Assembly: GCA_937902305.1 (NCBI GenBank) | Contig: CALDHV010000066.1 | Location: 1 to 23,724 of the forward strand | Reading direction: 5' to 3' | Source: an uncultured Clostridia bacterium | GTDB taxonomy: Bacteria; Bacillota; Clostridia; Oscillospirales; Acutalibacteraceae | Length of the DNA stretch: 23,724 nt | Part shown: in pieces, positions 5,864-14,200 of the stretch | How positions within the stretch are numbered: position 1 is the first letter of the stretch | How the letters are laid out: every line of letters starts with the position of its first letter | Program-made: the position numbers and the translations under genes | The notes under the pieces: model-generated | Databases searched by the model: none | What the model saw: the letters and a program-made list of their open reading frames with translations, nothing else | Told to the model about the DNA's origin: nothing

Positions 5864-7690
5864 ATGCCGTTTTTACCGATCACCGCAGAGGAAATGCGCG
5901 AACGCGGATGGGACGCGCCCGATTTTGTCCTCATCACGGGGGACGCCTATGTCGATCACCCGAGCTTCGGTACCGCCATCATTTCCCGTGTGCTGGAAAG
6001 CCACGGCTGGCGGGTGTGCATCATCGCGCAACCGCAGTCCGATGCCGATTTCCGTCGCTTCGGGCGTCCGCGGCTCGCCTTTCTGGTCAACGGCGGCAAT
6101 ATCGACCCGATGGTCGCCCGCTACACTGCCGCCAAGCGTATGCGCAGTGAGGATGCCTATTCCCCCGGCGGCAAAGCGGGCTTGCGCCCCGACCGGGCCA
6201 CCATAACCTACTGCCGCACCCTGCGCCGTCTGTTCGGCGATGCGCCCATCGCCATCGGCGGGTTGGAGGCATCCCTGCGGCGGTTTGCGCACTATGACTA
6301 TTGGGACGACCGCGTGCGCCCCTCCATCCTGCTCGACAGCGGTGCCGACCTGCTGATGTACGGTATGGGCGAGCGCCATATCGTCGAGATCGCCGACCGT
6401 CTCGGCGCGGGTGAGGATATACGCTCCCTGCACGATATTCGCGGCACCTGCTATGCCGTGGCAACACGCGACTATGAGCCGCGTCCGGCGGCGGAGTGTC
6501 CGTCCTACGAGCTGGTCAGCGCCCCCACCGACAGCGGCAAAAAGCAATATGCCATATCCTGCCGCATCCAACAGCAGGAGCACGACGCGGTGCGCGGCAA
6601 GACCGTCATCCAGCGTCACGGAGACCGCATTTTGGTGCAAAATCCGCCCTCTTTGCCGCTTACGACGGAGGAAATGGACGCGGTGTACGCCCTGCCGTAT
6701 ATGCGGGACTACCACCCGTGCTATGAGCCACTCGGCGGCGTCCCCGGCATCGCCGAGGTCAAGTTTTCCGTCATACACAATCGCGGTTGCTTCGGTGCGT
6801 GCAATTTCTGCGCGCTTGCCTACCACCAGGGGCGTACCGTTTCCTCCCGCAGTCACGACAGTGTGGTCGCGGAGGCGGAAAGGATCGCGCAAATGCCGGA
6901 TTTCAAGGGCTATATCCACGATGTCGGCGGCCCAACTGCCGATTTTCGCTTCCCCTCCTGCGAGGGACAGCGCACCCGCGGTGTCTGCAAGGATAAAAAA
7001 TGCCTTGCCCCGGAGATGTGTCCGGCGGTCAAGGTCGATCACAGCGACTATTTGGCACTGCTGCGGCGTCTGCGCGCGGTGCCGGGGGTCAAAAAGGTGT
7101 TCATACGCTCCGGCATCCGGTTTGACTACCTGATCGCCGACCCGGATGAGCGGTTTTTCAAGGAGCTGATCGCGCATCACATCAGCGGTCAGCTCAAGGT
7201 CGCGCCGGAGCACGTCTCCGACCGGGTGCTCGGCTATATGGGCAAACCGCCGTTCAAGGTGTACGAAAAGTTCAAGAAGCGGTTTTATGAGCTGACTAAA
7301 AGCGCCGGCAAGCCGCAATATCTGGTGCCGTACCTGATGTCCTCCCACCCCGGCAGTACGATCGAGGACGCCATCGAGCTGTCCCTTTTCCTAAAAAGGG
7401 AGGGACTGCACCCCGAGCAGGTGCAGGATTTTTACCCCACGCCGGGGACGGTATCGACCTGTATGTTTTACACCGGGCTGGATCCGATGACGATGAAGCC
7501 GGTGTATGTCCCGCGCTCCCCGCGCGAAAAAGCCGAGCAACGGGCGCTGCTGCAATACTATCGCCCCGAAAACCGTCCGCTCGTGTTGGCGGCGCTCAAA
7601 AAAGCCGGGCGTACCGACCTCATCGGCACCGGCAAAAACTGCCTTGTTGCGCCCGATCCGGTGCGCCGCCCGCCCAAGCGTCGCCGTTAG
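5864..7690 (+). CDS. YgiQ family radical SAM protein
   Basis: A 608-residue protein of the YgiQ/UPF0313 family of radical SAM enzymes; the physiological reaction is not established. The N-terminal domain opens with MPFLPITAEEM and carries DFVLITGDAYVDHPSFG and a GGLEASLRRFAHYDYW block. The radical SAM cluster motif is Cys309-x3-Cys313-x2-Cys316 (CFGACNFC). A second Cys-rich segment (CKDKKCLAPEMCP) follows, then KVAPEHVSDRVL and QVQDFYPTPGT, both typical of the family. The C-terminus ends in a basic run. I start at ATG 5864 because AAGGAG lies about 9 bases upstream and the family begins with this sequence; the longer open frame upstream covers repeats and the promoter. Its stop overlaps that of the convergent membrane-protein gene by four bases. 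Confidence 0.95.
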   Translation: MPFLPITAEEMRERGWDAPDFVLITGDAYVDHPSFGTAIISRVLESHGWRVCIIAQPQSDADFRRFGRPRLAFLVNGGNIDPMVARYTAAKRMRSEDAYSPGGKAGLRPDRATITYCRTLRRLFGDAPIAIGGLEASLRRFAHYDYWDDRVRPSILLDSGADLLMYGMGERHIVEIADRLGAGEDIRSLHDIRGTCYAVATRDYEPRPAAECPSYELVSAPTDSGKKQYAISCRIQQQEHDAVRGKTVIQRHGDRILVQNPPSLPLTTEEMDAVYALPYMRDYHPCYEPLGGVPGIAEVKFSVIHNRGCFGACNFCALAYHQGRTVSSRSHDSVVAEAERIAQMPDFKGYIHDVGGPTADFRFPSCEGQRTRGVCKDKKCLAPEMCPAVKVDHSDYLALLRRLRAVPGVKKVFIRSGIRFDYLIADPDERFFKELIAHHISGQLKVAPEHVSDRVLGYMGKPPFKVYEKFKKRFYELTKSAGKPQYLVPYLMSSHPGSTIEDAIELSLFLKREGLHPEQVQDFYPTPGTVSTCMFYTGLDPMTMKPVYVPRSPREKAEQRALLQYYRPENRPLVLAALKKAGRTDLIGTGKNCLVAPDPVRRPPKRRR

Positions 7691-8382
7691 GCTAACCACC
7701 CGCGCAGCAGGGCGGTGCGCTCCGCGCGAAAGCGGGGCAGAAAGAAGATCGCCGGCACGATCAGCAGACACGCCGCCAGTCGCCCGATCCAGTGCCCGAG
7801 GAAATCGACATACTCCGCCCGGTGTCCCCGCATCAGCCGTGCCGACAGCGCGGCAACGGCGCCGACCGGGCATCCGTCCAGTAGCAGGAGCGCCACCGGC
7901 GCATAACGGCAGAAATACACCGCCGCCAGCACCCCGCCGAACAACGCCCACCCGCATCCGCCGAAGAAGCAGAGAAGTGTCGTCACCGAGGATGTTGCGG
8001 TACGGGCGGATACGGTGGCGTAGCTCCACAGCAACGCCGTCGGGAGCATCACCGCCGCCGCCGCGACCCCGCGCCGCAGCCATAGGCGGATGCGCCAGCC
8101 AACCGCCGCTCCGAAGCGGCGAAAGCCGGGCGTCATCGCGGCGAGCGAGAGCGACCCGGATCGGCGGCACAAACGCAGATACAGCGCTTCCCGCCCGAGC
8201 CATACCGGGGCGAGCAGGATGTCCTGCACCACGGCGATCGCCGCCGTCAGCAACAGACGCTCCCGCGTCCAATAGGGCGATACCAGCATTTCCGCCAGAC
8301 GCGGAAGCAATACCGCCAACAGGCACAGCCCCTCCGCCGTCAGCGCGGTGAGCCGTTGCCACACCGTCATTTCCCGTTCCAT
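7687..8382 (-). CDS. Unknown polytopic membrane protein
   Basis: A 231-residue protein with about five or six hydrophobic segments, for example LTAEGLCLLAVLLPRLAEML, LLTAAIAVVQDILLAPVWL, GVAAAAVMLPTALLW, VTTLLCFFGGCGWALFGGVL and LAACLLIVPAIFFL. Loops are Arg-rich. I choose ATG 8382 because GGGGGGCGG precedes it; an upstream frame to 8436 would overlap the araC leader. It is divergent from the AraC-type regulator across only 68 bases, so the regulator could control it. No family recognised with confidence. Confidence 0.7.
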   Translation of the reverse strand: MEREMTVWQRLTALTAEGLCLLAVLLPRLAEMLVSPYWTRERLLLTAAIAVVQDILLAPVWLGREALYLRLCRRSGSLSLAAMTPGFRRFGAAVGWRIRLWLRRGVAAAAVMLPTALLWSYATVSARTATSSVTTLLCFFGGCGWALFGGVLAAVYFCRYAPVALLLLDGCPVGAVAALSARLMRGHRAEYVDFLGHWIGRLAACLLIVPAIFFLPRFRAERTALLRGWLA

Positions 8383-8450
8383 GCGCCGCCCCCCTTTCGG
8401 TGCAGTATGCCCGCCGGGCGGAAAAATATGCATCACGGAGGTACTATTAT

Positions 8451-9251
8451 ATGGATATAAAAGAAAGCCAACGGCTGTTGCAGGAGACTGACCGGCTGAA
8501 TATGAATATCTCCTCCCTCGCGTATGCGGTGCTGGATGACCGCTGGCACAGCGACGGGGTGTGCTCCCCGTTCACGCGCGTTTACGCCGTGCGCTCGGGG
8601 CGCGGCTGGGTCAGGGTCGGCGGACAGACCGTCGAGCTGTTGCCGGGCAATGTGTATGTGATCCCCGCCGGCGTGACCTTCTCCTACGGCTGTCCCGCGG
8701 CGATGGAAAAGCTGTATGTCCACCTCAACCTGATGCGGTACGACCGCTTTGACCTGCTGAGCGCGATCGGCACGGTGCGCGTCATCCCGGGGCAGACGGC
8801 AGAGATCGAACGGGCGGTGGCGGAGCTTCGCCGGGCAGATGTGATGAGCGCGGTGCGACTGAAAACCTGGCTGTACGGTATCGTCACCCCTCTGCTGGAC
8901 GGCGTCGCGCTGGGCGAAATACGGGAATACAGCGAGCCGGTATGCCGGGCGCTCCGGCTGATTGAGAGCGACCTGCGTGCCGATCTGACGGTGCGCACGC
9001 TTGCCGAGCGGCTGTTTCTGTCTCCCACCGCGCTACAACGGCAATTCCGCCGCGAGGTGGGGATGCCGCTCGGGCGGTATATCGACGAGCGGGTGCTGTT
9101 TTCCGCCGAGCAGATGCTCCGCACCGGGCAGGAGCCGATCGGGGTCATCAGCGACCGTCTGGGCTTCTGCGACCCGTTCTATTTTTCGCGGCGTTTTTCG
9201 GTGCGGTTCGGCTGTTCGCCCTCCCGCTACCGCCGCAAGCTCGACCCGTAA
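8451..9251 (+). CDS. AraC family transcriptional regulator
   Basis: A 266-residue two-domain regulator. The N-terminal half (about residues 20-100) looks like a cupin-type sensory domain: SPFTRVYAVRSGRGWVRVGG and ELLPGNVYVIPAG are the usual AraC arm/cupin strands. The C-terminal third has the two helix-turn-helix units, LTVRTLAERLFLSPTALQRQ and a second unit ending GFCDPFYFSRRFSVRFGCSP-x-YRR, the AraC signature. CGGAGGT lies about 8 bases upstream of ATG 8451. Its ligand is not evident. It lies between a divergent membrane-protein gene and the riboswitch-controlled purE, but purE has its own promoter and leader, so regulation of purE by this protein is not implied. Confidence 0.93.
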   Translation: MDIKESQRLLQETDRLNMNISSLAYAVLDDRWHSDGVCSPFTRVYAVRSGRGWVRVGGQTVELLPGNVYVIPAGVTFSYGCPAAMEKLYVHLNLMRYDRFDLLSAIGTVRVIPGQTAEIERAVAELRRADVMSAVRLKTWLYGIVTPLLDGVALGEIREYSEPVCRALRLIESDLRADLTVRTLAERLFLSPTALQRQFRREVGMPLGRYIDERVLFSAEQMLRTGQEPIGVISDRLGFCDPFYFSRRFSVRFGCSPSRYRRKLDP

Positions 9252-9288
9252 AGCTTGCAAAAAAGCAAGAAAAATGTTCTTTCGGCAC

Positions 9289-9317
9289 TTGACTTGACGG
9301 GGTTTGTTTGTTATAAT
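9289..9317 (+). promoter_or_regulatory. Strong sigma-A promoter of the pur leader
   Basis: TTGACT (9289-9294), a 17-base spacer, and TATAAT (9312-9317). Transcription would start near 9324, just upstream of the riboswitch aptamer. Confidence 0.92.
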
Positions 9318-9339
9318 AAAGACAAACAGATCGGCTCTT

Positions 9340-9423
9340 TGCGACTGACGGATTTTCGTGGAGCACCACGGAGGAACAGAGGGCTTTTTCGGGGGATTTT
9401 CCCCTTTGCCGACCGTCTGGGCA
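9340..9423 (+). ncRNA. ZTP (pfl) riboswitch
   Basis: The leader matches the pfl/ZTP riboswitch, which senses the folate-stress alarmone ZTP/ZMP and activates purine and one-carbon genes. Visible parts are: GCGACTGACGG at 9341-9351; stem GACGG (9347-9351) pairing with CCGTC (9413-9417); hairpin CGTGG (9357-9361) with CCACG (9366-9370) followed by GGAACAGAGGG; a variable GGGG/CCCC hairpin (9391-9404); and the conserved 3' CCGTCTGGGCA (9413-9423). Location upstream of purE is typical. It is recognised by eye, not by a covariance model. Confidence 0.9.
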
Positions 9424-9471
9424 CACTAAAACCCCTTTCTCGGGGCGATAGTGCGCCTTTTTTGTTTTTTT
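9420..9471 (+). terminator. Intrinsic terminator acting as riboswitch expression platform
   Basis: GGCACACTA (9420-9428) can pair with TAGTGCGCC (9449-9457) with one mismatch, enclosing an inner CCCC/GGGG hairpin (9432-9445). A T-rich run (9458-9471) follows. The left arm shares GGCA (9420-9423) with the conserved 3' end of the aptamer, so ligand-bound aptamer and terminator should exclude each other: ZTP binding favours read-through into purE. Confidence 0.85.
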
Positions 9472-9502
9472 GGTCAAATATTCCGGAAAGGACTGATACC
9501 GT

Positions 9503-9994
9503 ATGTTGAAAAAAGTCGGGATCGTGATGGGGAGCGACAGCGATCTGCCGATCCTCGAAAAAGCGATCGCCACCCTGCGGGAGCTGGATATTCCCTACGA
9601 GGTGCATATCTACTCCGCGCACCGCACCCCTGCGCAGGCGCGCGATTTCGCGCTCAATGCGCGGGGAAACGGCTTCGGCGCCATCATTGCCGCCGCCGGT
9701 ATGGCGGCGCACCTCGCCGGTGCCATCGCCGCCAATACCACTCTCCCGGTCATCGGGATCCCCTGCAAGTCCAAAGCACTCGACGGCATTGATGCCCTGC
9801 TCTCGACCGTACAAATGCCCTCCGGCATACCCGTGGCAACGGTCGCCATCGACGCAGGCGCCAATGCCGCCTTACTTTGCGCCGAGATCCTCGCGGTCGG
9901 GGATGACGCGCTCGCGGCAAAGCTTGACCAAAAGCGCGCCGCCGATGCCGCCCGTGTGCTGGAAAAGGATGCCGCCATCGCATCCAAGCTGTAA
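9503..9994 (+). CDS. purE: N5-carboxyaminoimidazole ribonucleotide mutase PurE (clostridial copy)
   Basis: PurE converts N5-CAIR to CAIR in IMP synthesis. The 163-residue protein has GIVMGSDSDLPI, the active-site SAHRTP, AAAGMAAHLAG, and LLSTVQMPSGIPVATV, as in class I bacterial PurE. AAAGGA lies about 10 bases before ATG 9503. It is the first gene after the ZTP riboswitch, and 42 bases separate it from purC. G+C-rich codon use and a strong ribosome binding site place it with the clostridial half. No PurK is seen nearby. Another purE follows only 733 bases downstream, on the other side of the composition switch. Confidence 0.96.
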   Translation: MLKKVGIVMGSDSDLPILEKAIATLRELDIPYEVHIYSAHRTPAQARDFALNARGNGFGAIIAAAGMAAHLAGAIAANTTLPVIGIPCKSKALDGIDALLSTVQMPSGIPVATVAIDAGANAALLCAEILAVGDDALAAKLDQKRAADAARVLEKDAAIASKL

Positions 9995-10036
9995 TCACCG
10001 TTTATCAAAAAATTATCATAAAAGGAGCGTTTCACT

Positions 10037-10723
10037 ATGGCAAAGAAATTGGTTTACACCGGAAAAACAAAGGACGTTTTCGCATTGGACAACGGCAATT
10101 ATCTGCTGAAGTTCAAGGATGACTGTACCGGCAAGGACGGCGTGTTCGACCCGGGTGAGAACGCGGTCGGTCTGACCATCGACGGGGTGGGCGATGTCAA
10201 CCTGCGGATGTCCGTCTACTTCTTCGAGAAGGTCAATGCCGCCGGCATCAAGACCCATTTCATCAGCGCCGACCTCGCCGAAACGACGATGGAGGTGCTC
10301 CCCGCCAAGGTGTTCGGCAAGGGCCTCGAGGTCATCTGCCGCTACAAGGCCGTCGGCAGCTTCATCAGAAGATACGGCGAATATATCGAAGAAGGTTCCG
10401 ACCTTCCCGCATATGTGGAGACCACTTTCAAGAACGACGAAAAAGGAGATCCTCTCGTGACCAAGGACGCTCTCGTAGCCCTTGGGATAATGACTGAAGG
10501 GCAGTATGAGGACATCAAGGCCCAGACTCAGAAAATCACCCGGATCGTGGCTGACGACCTCAAGGCAAAAGGCCTCGACCTCTACGACATCAAGTTCGAA
10601 TTCGGATACGCTCCTGACGGGAAAGTGATGCTGATCGACGAGATAGCATCCGGCAATATGAGGGTCTACAAGGACGGCAAGTACATAGACCCGATGACCC
10701 TTTCCAAACTATTCTTCGCATAG
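10037..10723 (+). CDS. purC: SAICAR synthetase PurC, hybrid of two genomes
   Basis: PurC ligates aspartate to CAIR to form SAICAR. The 228-residue protein is full length and in frame, with the ATP-binding start KLVYTGKTKDVF, FKDDCTGKDG, CRYKAVGSFIRRYGEY, DIKFEFGY and IDEIASGNMRVY. AAAGGAG lies 9 bases before the ATG, as for clostridial genes. Codon use changes within the gene: up to about 10,340 Arg is CGG/CGC and ATA is absent, whereas from 10,366 AGA-AGA, AGG, ATA and GGA codons appear, as in all genes downstream. I infer that the 5' half is clostridial and the 3' half Bacteroidales. The protein is of the short PurC type, different in sequence from the second PurC at 14936-15628. Confidence 0.93.
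   Translation: MAKKLVYTGKTKDVFALDNGNYLLKFKDDCTGKDGVFDPGENAVGLTIDGVGDVNLRMSVYFFEKVNAAGIKTHFISADLAETTMEVLPAKVFGKGLEVICRYKAVGSFIRRYGEYIEEGSDLPAYVETTFKNDEKGDPLVTKDALVALGIMTEGQYEDIKAQTQKITRIVADDLKAKGLDLYDIKFEFGYAPDGKVMLIDEIASGNMRVYKDGKYIDPMTLSKLFFA
10320..10370. other. Composition breakpoint between clostridial and Bacteroidales sequence
   Basis: Left of this interval genes have strong Shine-Dalgarno sequences and high G+C; right of it, start codons have none and genes often abut or overlap. The interval codes for a conserved PurC segment (EVICRYKAVGSFIRRYGEY), so both parent genes would be similar here. I place the switch by the change from CGC to AGA arginine codons at 10,339 and 10,366. Confidence 0.75.
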
Positions 10724-10727
10724 GGCT

Positions 10728-11195
10728 ATGAAAATCGGAATAATAATGGGGTCGACAAGTGACTTGGAAGTCATGTCGGCTGCTTTCGCCGTTCTGGACC
10801 AGTTCGGCGTCCAGTATGAGAAGAAAGTCATCAGTGCCCACCGTGCCCCTCACCTCCTCGCCGACTGGGCTGAATCGGCAAGGTCGAGAGGCATTGACGT
10901 CATCATTGCGGGGGCCGGCGGGGCCGCCCATCTTCCGGGAGTGACGGCAGCGTACACCACCCTTCCCGTAATCGGCGTCCCTATCAACGGCAAGGCCTTC
11001 GGCGGGATGGACGCACTCCTCTCCATCGTTCAGATGCCGTCAGGCATTCCCGTCGCTACAGTGTCGGTGAACGGCGCCAAGAACGCGGCCCTGCTCGCGC
11101 TGTCAATCCTGTCCGTACGGGATTCTGACGTGGCGGTCAAGTTGGCTGAATTCCGCCGCAATCAGACTGCAGCCATAGAAAACACCGAAATTTAG
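10728..11195 (+). CDS. purE: N5-carboxyaminoimidazole ribonucleotide mutase PurE (Bacteroidales copy)
   Basis: A second, complete class I PurE of 155 residues with GIIMGSTSDLEVM, SAHRAP, AGAGGAAHLPG and LLSIVQMPSGIPVATV. It has the same function as the PurE at 9503 but clearly different sequence, so it is not a recent duplicate. It starts four bases after the purC stop and lacks a Shine-Dalgarno sequence, consistent with a Bacteroidetes operon read as one message. It shares the lower G+C and the AGG/ATA codon use of the genes that follow. No purK lies in the operon. Confidence 0.96.
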   Translation: MKIGIIMGSTSDLEVMSAAFAVLDQFGVQYEKKVISAHRAPHLLADWAESARSRGIDVIIAGAGGAAHLPGVTAAYTTLPVIGVPINGKAFGGMDALLSIVQMPSGIPVATVSVNGAKNAALLALSILSVRDSDVAVKLAEFRRNQTAAIENTEI

Positions 11196-11202
11196 GCTCA
11201 AA

Positions 11203-14200
11203 ATGAAAAATACAACCCGAATTTTTGTTGAGAAGAATGACGGATTCAGGGTAGAGGCGGAGAGTTTGCTGGGCGAACTCAACGAGAATCTCCGTTTGAA
11301 TATCCAAGGGCTCCGGCTCGTCAATGTCTATGACCTTGAAGGATTCACGGACGAGTTGCTTGACAAATGCAGGTATTCGGTCTTCGGGGAGACCGTGACC
11401 GACACCGTAACGGATTCCTTCCCTCTCGAAGGGAAGAAATATCTGGCGGTCGAGTACATCCCCGGACAGTTCGACCAAAGGGCGTCGTCAGCCGTCGACT
11501 GCGTACATCTGATCGAGCCTTCGGCCGACGTGAAGATCCGCAGTTCCCGCCTCATCGTATTCGATGACAACATCTCGGAAGGCAATCTTGCGGCAATCCG
11601 GCACTACTACATCAATGCCGTCGAATCCCGGGAGAAGGACCTCTCCAGGCTCGACCTGACCGAAAAGGCTGACGTCAAGCCCGTCGCAATACTGAAAGGT
11701 TTCACCGCGATGAAGGAGGAGGAACTCGCCGGATTCTGCAGACAGTGGGGGCTGGCCATGAACGCCGATGACCTCAGGGAGGTCGTCAAATACTTCTCAT
11801 CGGAGAAAAGGGATCCTACGGAAACGGAATTAAGGATTCTCGACACATACTGGAGCGACCACTGCCGCCATACGACATTCACGACGGAACTTACGGAAAT
11901 AACCGTGGACGACTCCTTCATCAAATCGGAGATAGAAGATGAACTTGGCCGCTTCCACGATATGAGGGAAGAACTCGGACGCGGCGGGAAACGGCTGTGC
12001 CTGATGGAACTCGCAACGATAGGGGCACGTTATCTCCGTTCCAAGGGATTGCTCGAAGATCTGGAGCGGAGTGAGGAGAACAATGCCTGCAGCATCTTCA
12101 TCAACGTGGACGTGGACGGGAAGGACGAGCGTTGGCTTCTGCAGTTCAAGAACGAGACGCACAACCACCCTACCGAAATCGAACCTTTCGGAGGCGCCGC
12201 CACCTGCCTCGGAGGAGCTATCCGCGACCCTCTTTCAGGAAGGGCATATGTATATCAGGCAATGCGCGTGACAGGCGCCGGAGACATCTGCAAACCCGTT
12301 TCCGAGACGATTCCCGGCAAACTTCCGCAGAAGGTGATAACAAGAAAGGCTGCCGGCGGATATTCCAGTTACGGGAACCAGATCGGTCTCGCAACGACCC
12401 ACGTCCGTGAAATCTACCATCCCGGATATGTCGCAAAGCGTCTTGAGGTAGGGGCCGTTGCCGGAGCCGTGAAAGCAGACAACGTAAGAAGGGAAAGCCC
12501 CGTGGCCGGGGACGTGATCCTGCTTCTTGGAGGTCGCACCGGACGGGATGGCATTGGAGGAGCCACCGGTTCTTCCAAGGAGCACACGGAAGAATCCCTG
12601 GAGACCTGCGGAAGCGAAGTGCAGAAGGGGAATGCCCCTGAGGAGCGCAAACTGCAGAGACTTTTCCGCCGCCCCGAGGTGACGCGGCTCATCAAGAAGT
12701 CCAACGACTTCGGAGCAGGAGGCGTCAGTGTGGCGATAGGGGAACTGTCAGACGGGCTTGACATCTATCTTGACAGGGTTCCCGTGAAATACAGCGGTCT
12801 CAACAACACCGAACTCGCCATCAGCGAATCCCAGGAAAGGATGGCTGTCGTGGTTGAAGCGAAGGATGTCGATGAGTTCAAGTCCTACTGCGCAAGCGAG
12901 AACATCGAAGTCACCCACGTGGCGGACGTGACGGACAGCGACCGTATGAAAATGTTCAGCGGCGGGGAACTCGTCGCGGACCTGAAGCGCGAATTCATAG
13001 ACAGCGCCGGTGCCACACATTACTCAAAGGCTGCGGTCGGGGCGGTGGACGATATCAATCCATTCTGCGTCCGGCCTGCGGGCGGGACTCTGGAGGAACG
13101 GATGTGTTCGGTGATGTCCTCGGAAAATGTAGCCTCCCAGAAAGGTCTCATAGAGATGTTTGACTCCACCATCGGGAGGTCGACGGTACTTATGCCTTTC
13201 GGAGGGATGTCGCAGACGACCGAGACCCAGGTATCCGTTCAGAAAATACCGACTGACGGATACACCGACACCGCCAGTATAATGGCATTCGGATTCAACC
13301 CCTGTCTCAGCAGCTGGAGCCCCTACCACGGCGCGGCATATTCCGTGATAGAAGCCTGCTCGAAGGTAGTCGCTGCAGGAGGTGACTGGAAGAAGATGCG
13401 TTTCTCCTATCAGGAGTATTTTGAAAGGATGACAAAGGACCCTCACAGCTGGGGCAAGCCTCTGTCCGCCCTGCTCGGCGCGCTCAAGATGCAGACATCG
13501 CTGGGACTTCCTTCAATAGGAGGCAAGGACTCTATGAGCGGCACTTTCGAGGACATAAGCGTACCGCCGACGCTCATCGCCTTCGGGATAACTGCTGTGA
13601 AGGCGTCGAAGGTCATCTCCCCCGAATTCAAATGGGACGGGCACAGGATTTATCTGATAAAGCATACGCCTCTCGCCAACAGGATGCCGGACATCGGGCA
13701 GCTGAAATCCAACTGGGACTTCGTCCACGACAGGATTGAGTCCGGCACCATCGTCTCCGGATGGGCCGTAGGATTCGGCGGCGTCGCAGAGGGTCTTGCC
13801 AAGATGTCATTCGGAAACGCCTTCGGAGTGAAGGCCGGCATACGGGAAGAAGAACTTTTCGACCTTTCATACGGATCAATTATTGTCGAAAGCACTGAAG
13901 AATTGGACTTTCCTTCCGCCATCCTGCTCGGGGAAGTCACCGACGGGGAGGACGGGAAATTCCATATCAACGGGGAGAGTGTATCTTCGGATGCCCTGTT
14001 CGAGGCTTGGAGCGGACGTTATTCCTCCGTCTATCCTGACCGCGTCGCCGCGTCAGGTACAGGCAAGGTCAAACTTTCCGCAAAAGACCGGAGCCGCCGT
14101 CCTGCAATGAAGAACGCGACACGGATAGAAAAGCCTGTCGTCTACCTTCCCGTATTCCCCGGGACGAACTGCGATTACGACACGGCAAAGGCTTTCAGGA

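Noticed and set aside
5873..7348. 491-codon open frame on the minus strand opposite the ygiQ-like gene
   Set aside because: It is the antisense shadow of a G+C-rich gene with clear family motifs; its translation shows no recognisable domain.
9320..9480. Guanine/adenine (purine) riboswitch in the purE leader
   Set aside because: The conserved elements (GACTGACGG, CCGTCTGGGCA) are those of the ZTP/pfl class, and the three-way junction of purine riboswitches is not seen.
9503..11195. Recent tandem duplication of purE
   Set aside because: The two PurE proteins differ strongly in sequence, codon use and start-site type; they come from the two different genomic backgrounds.
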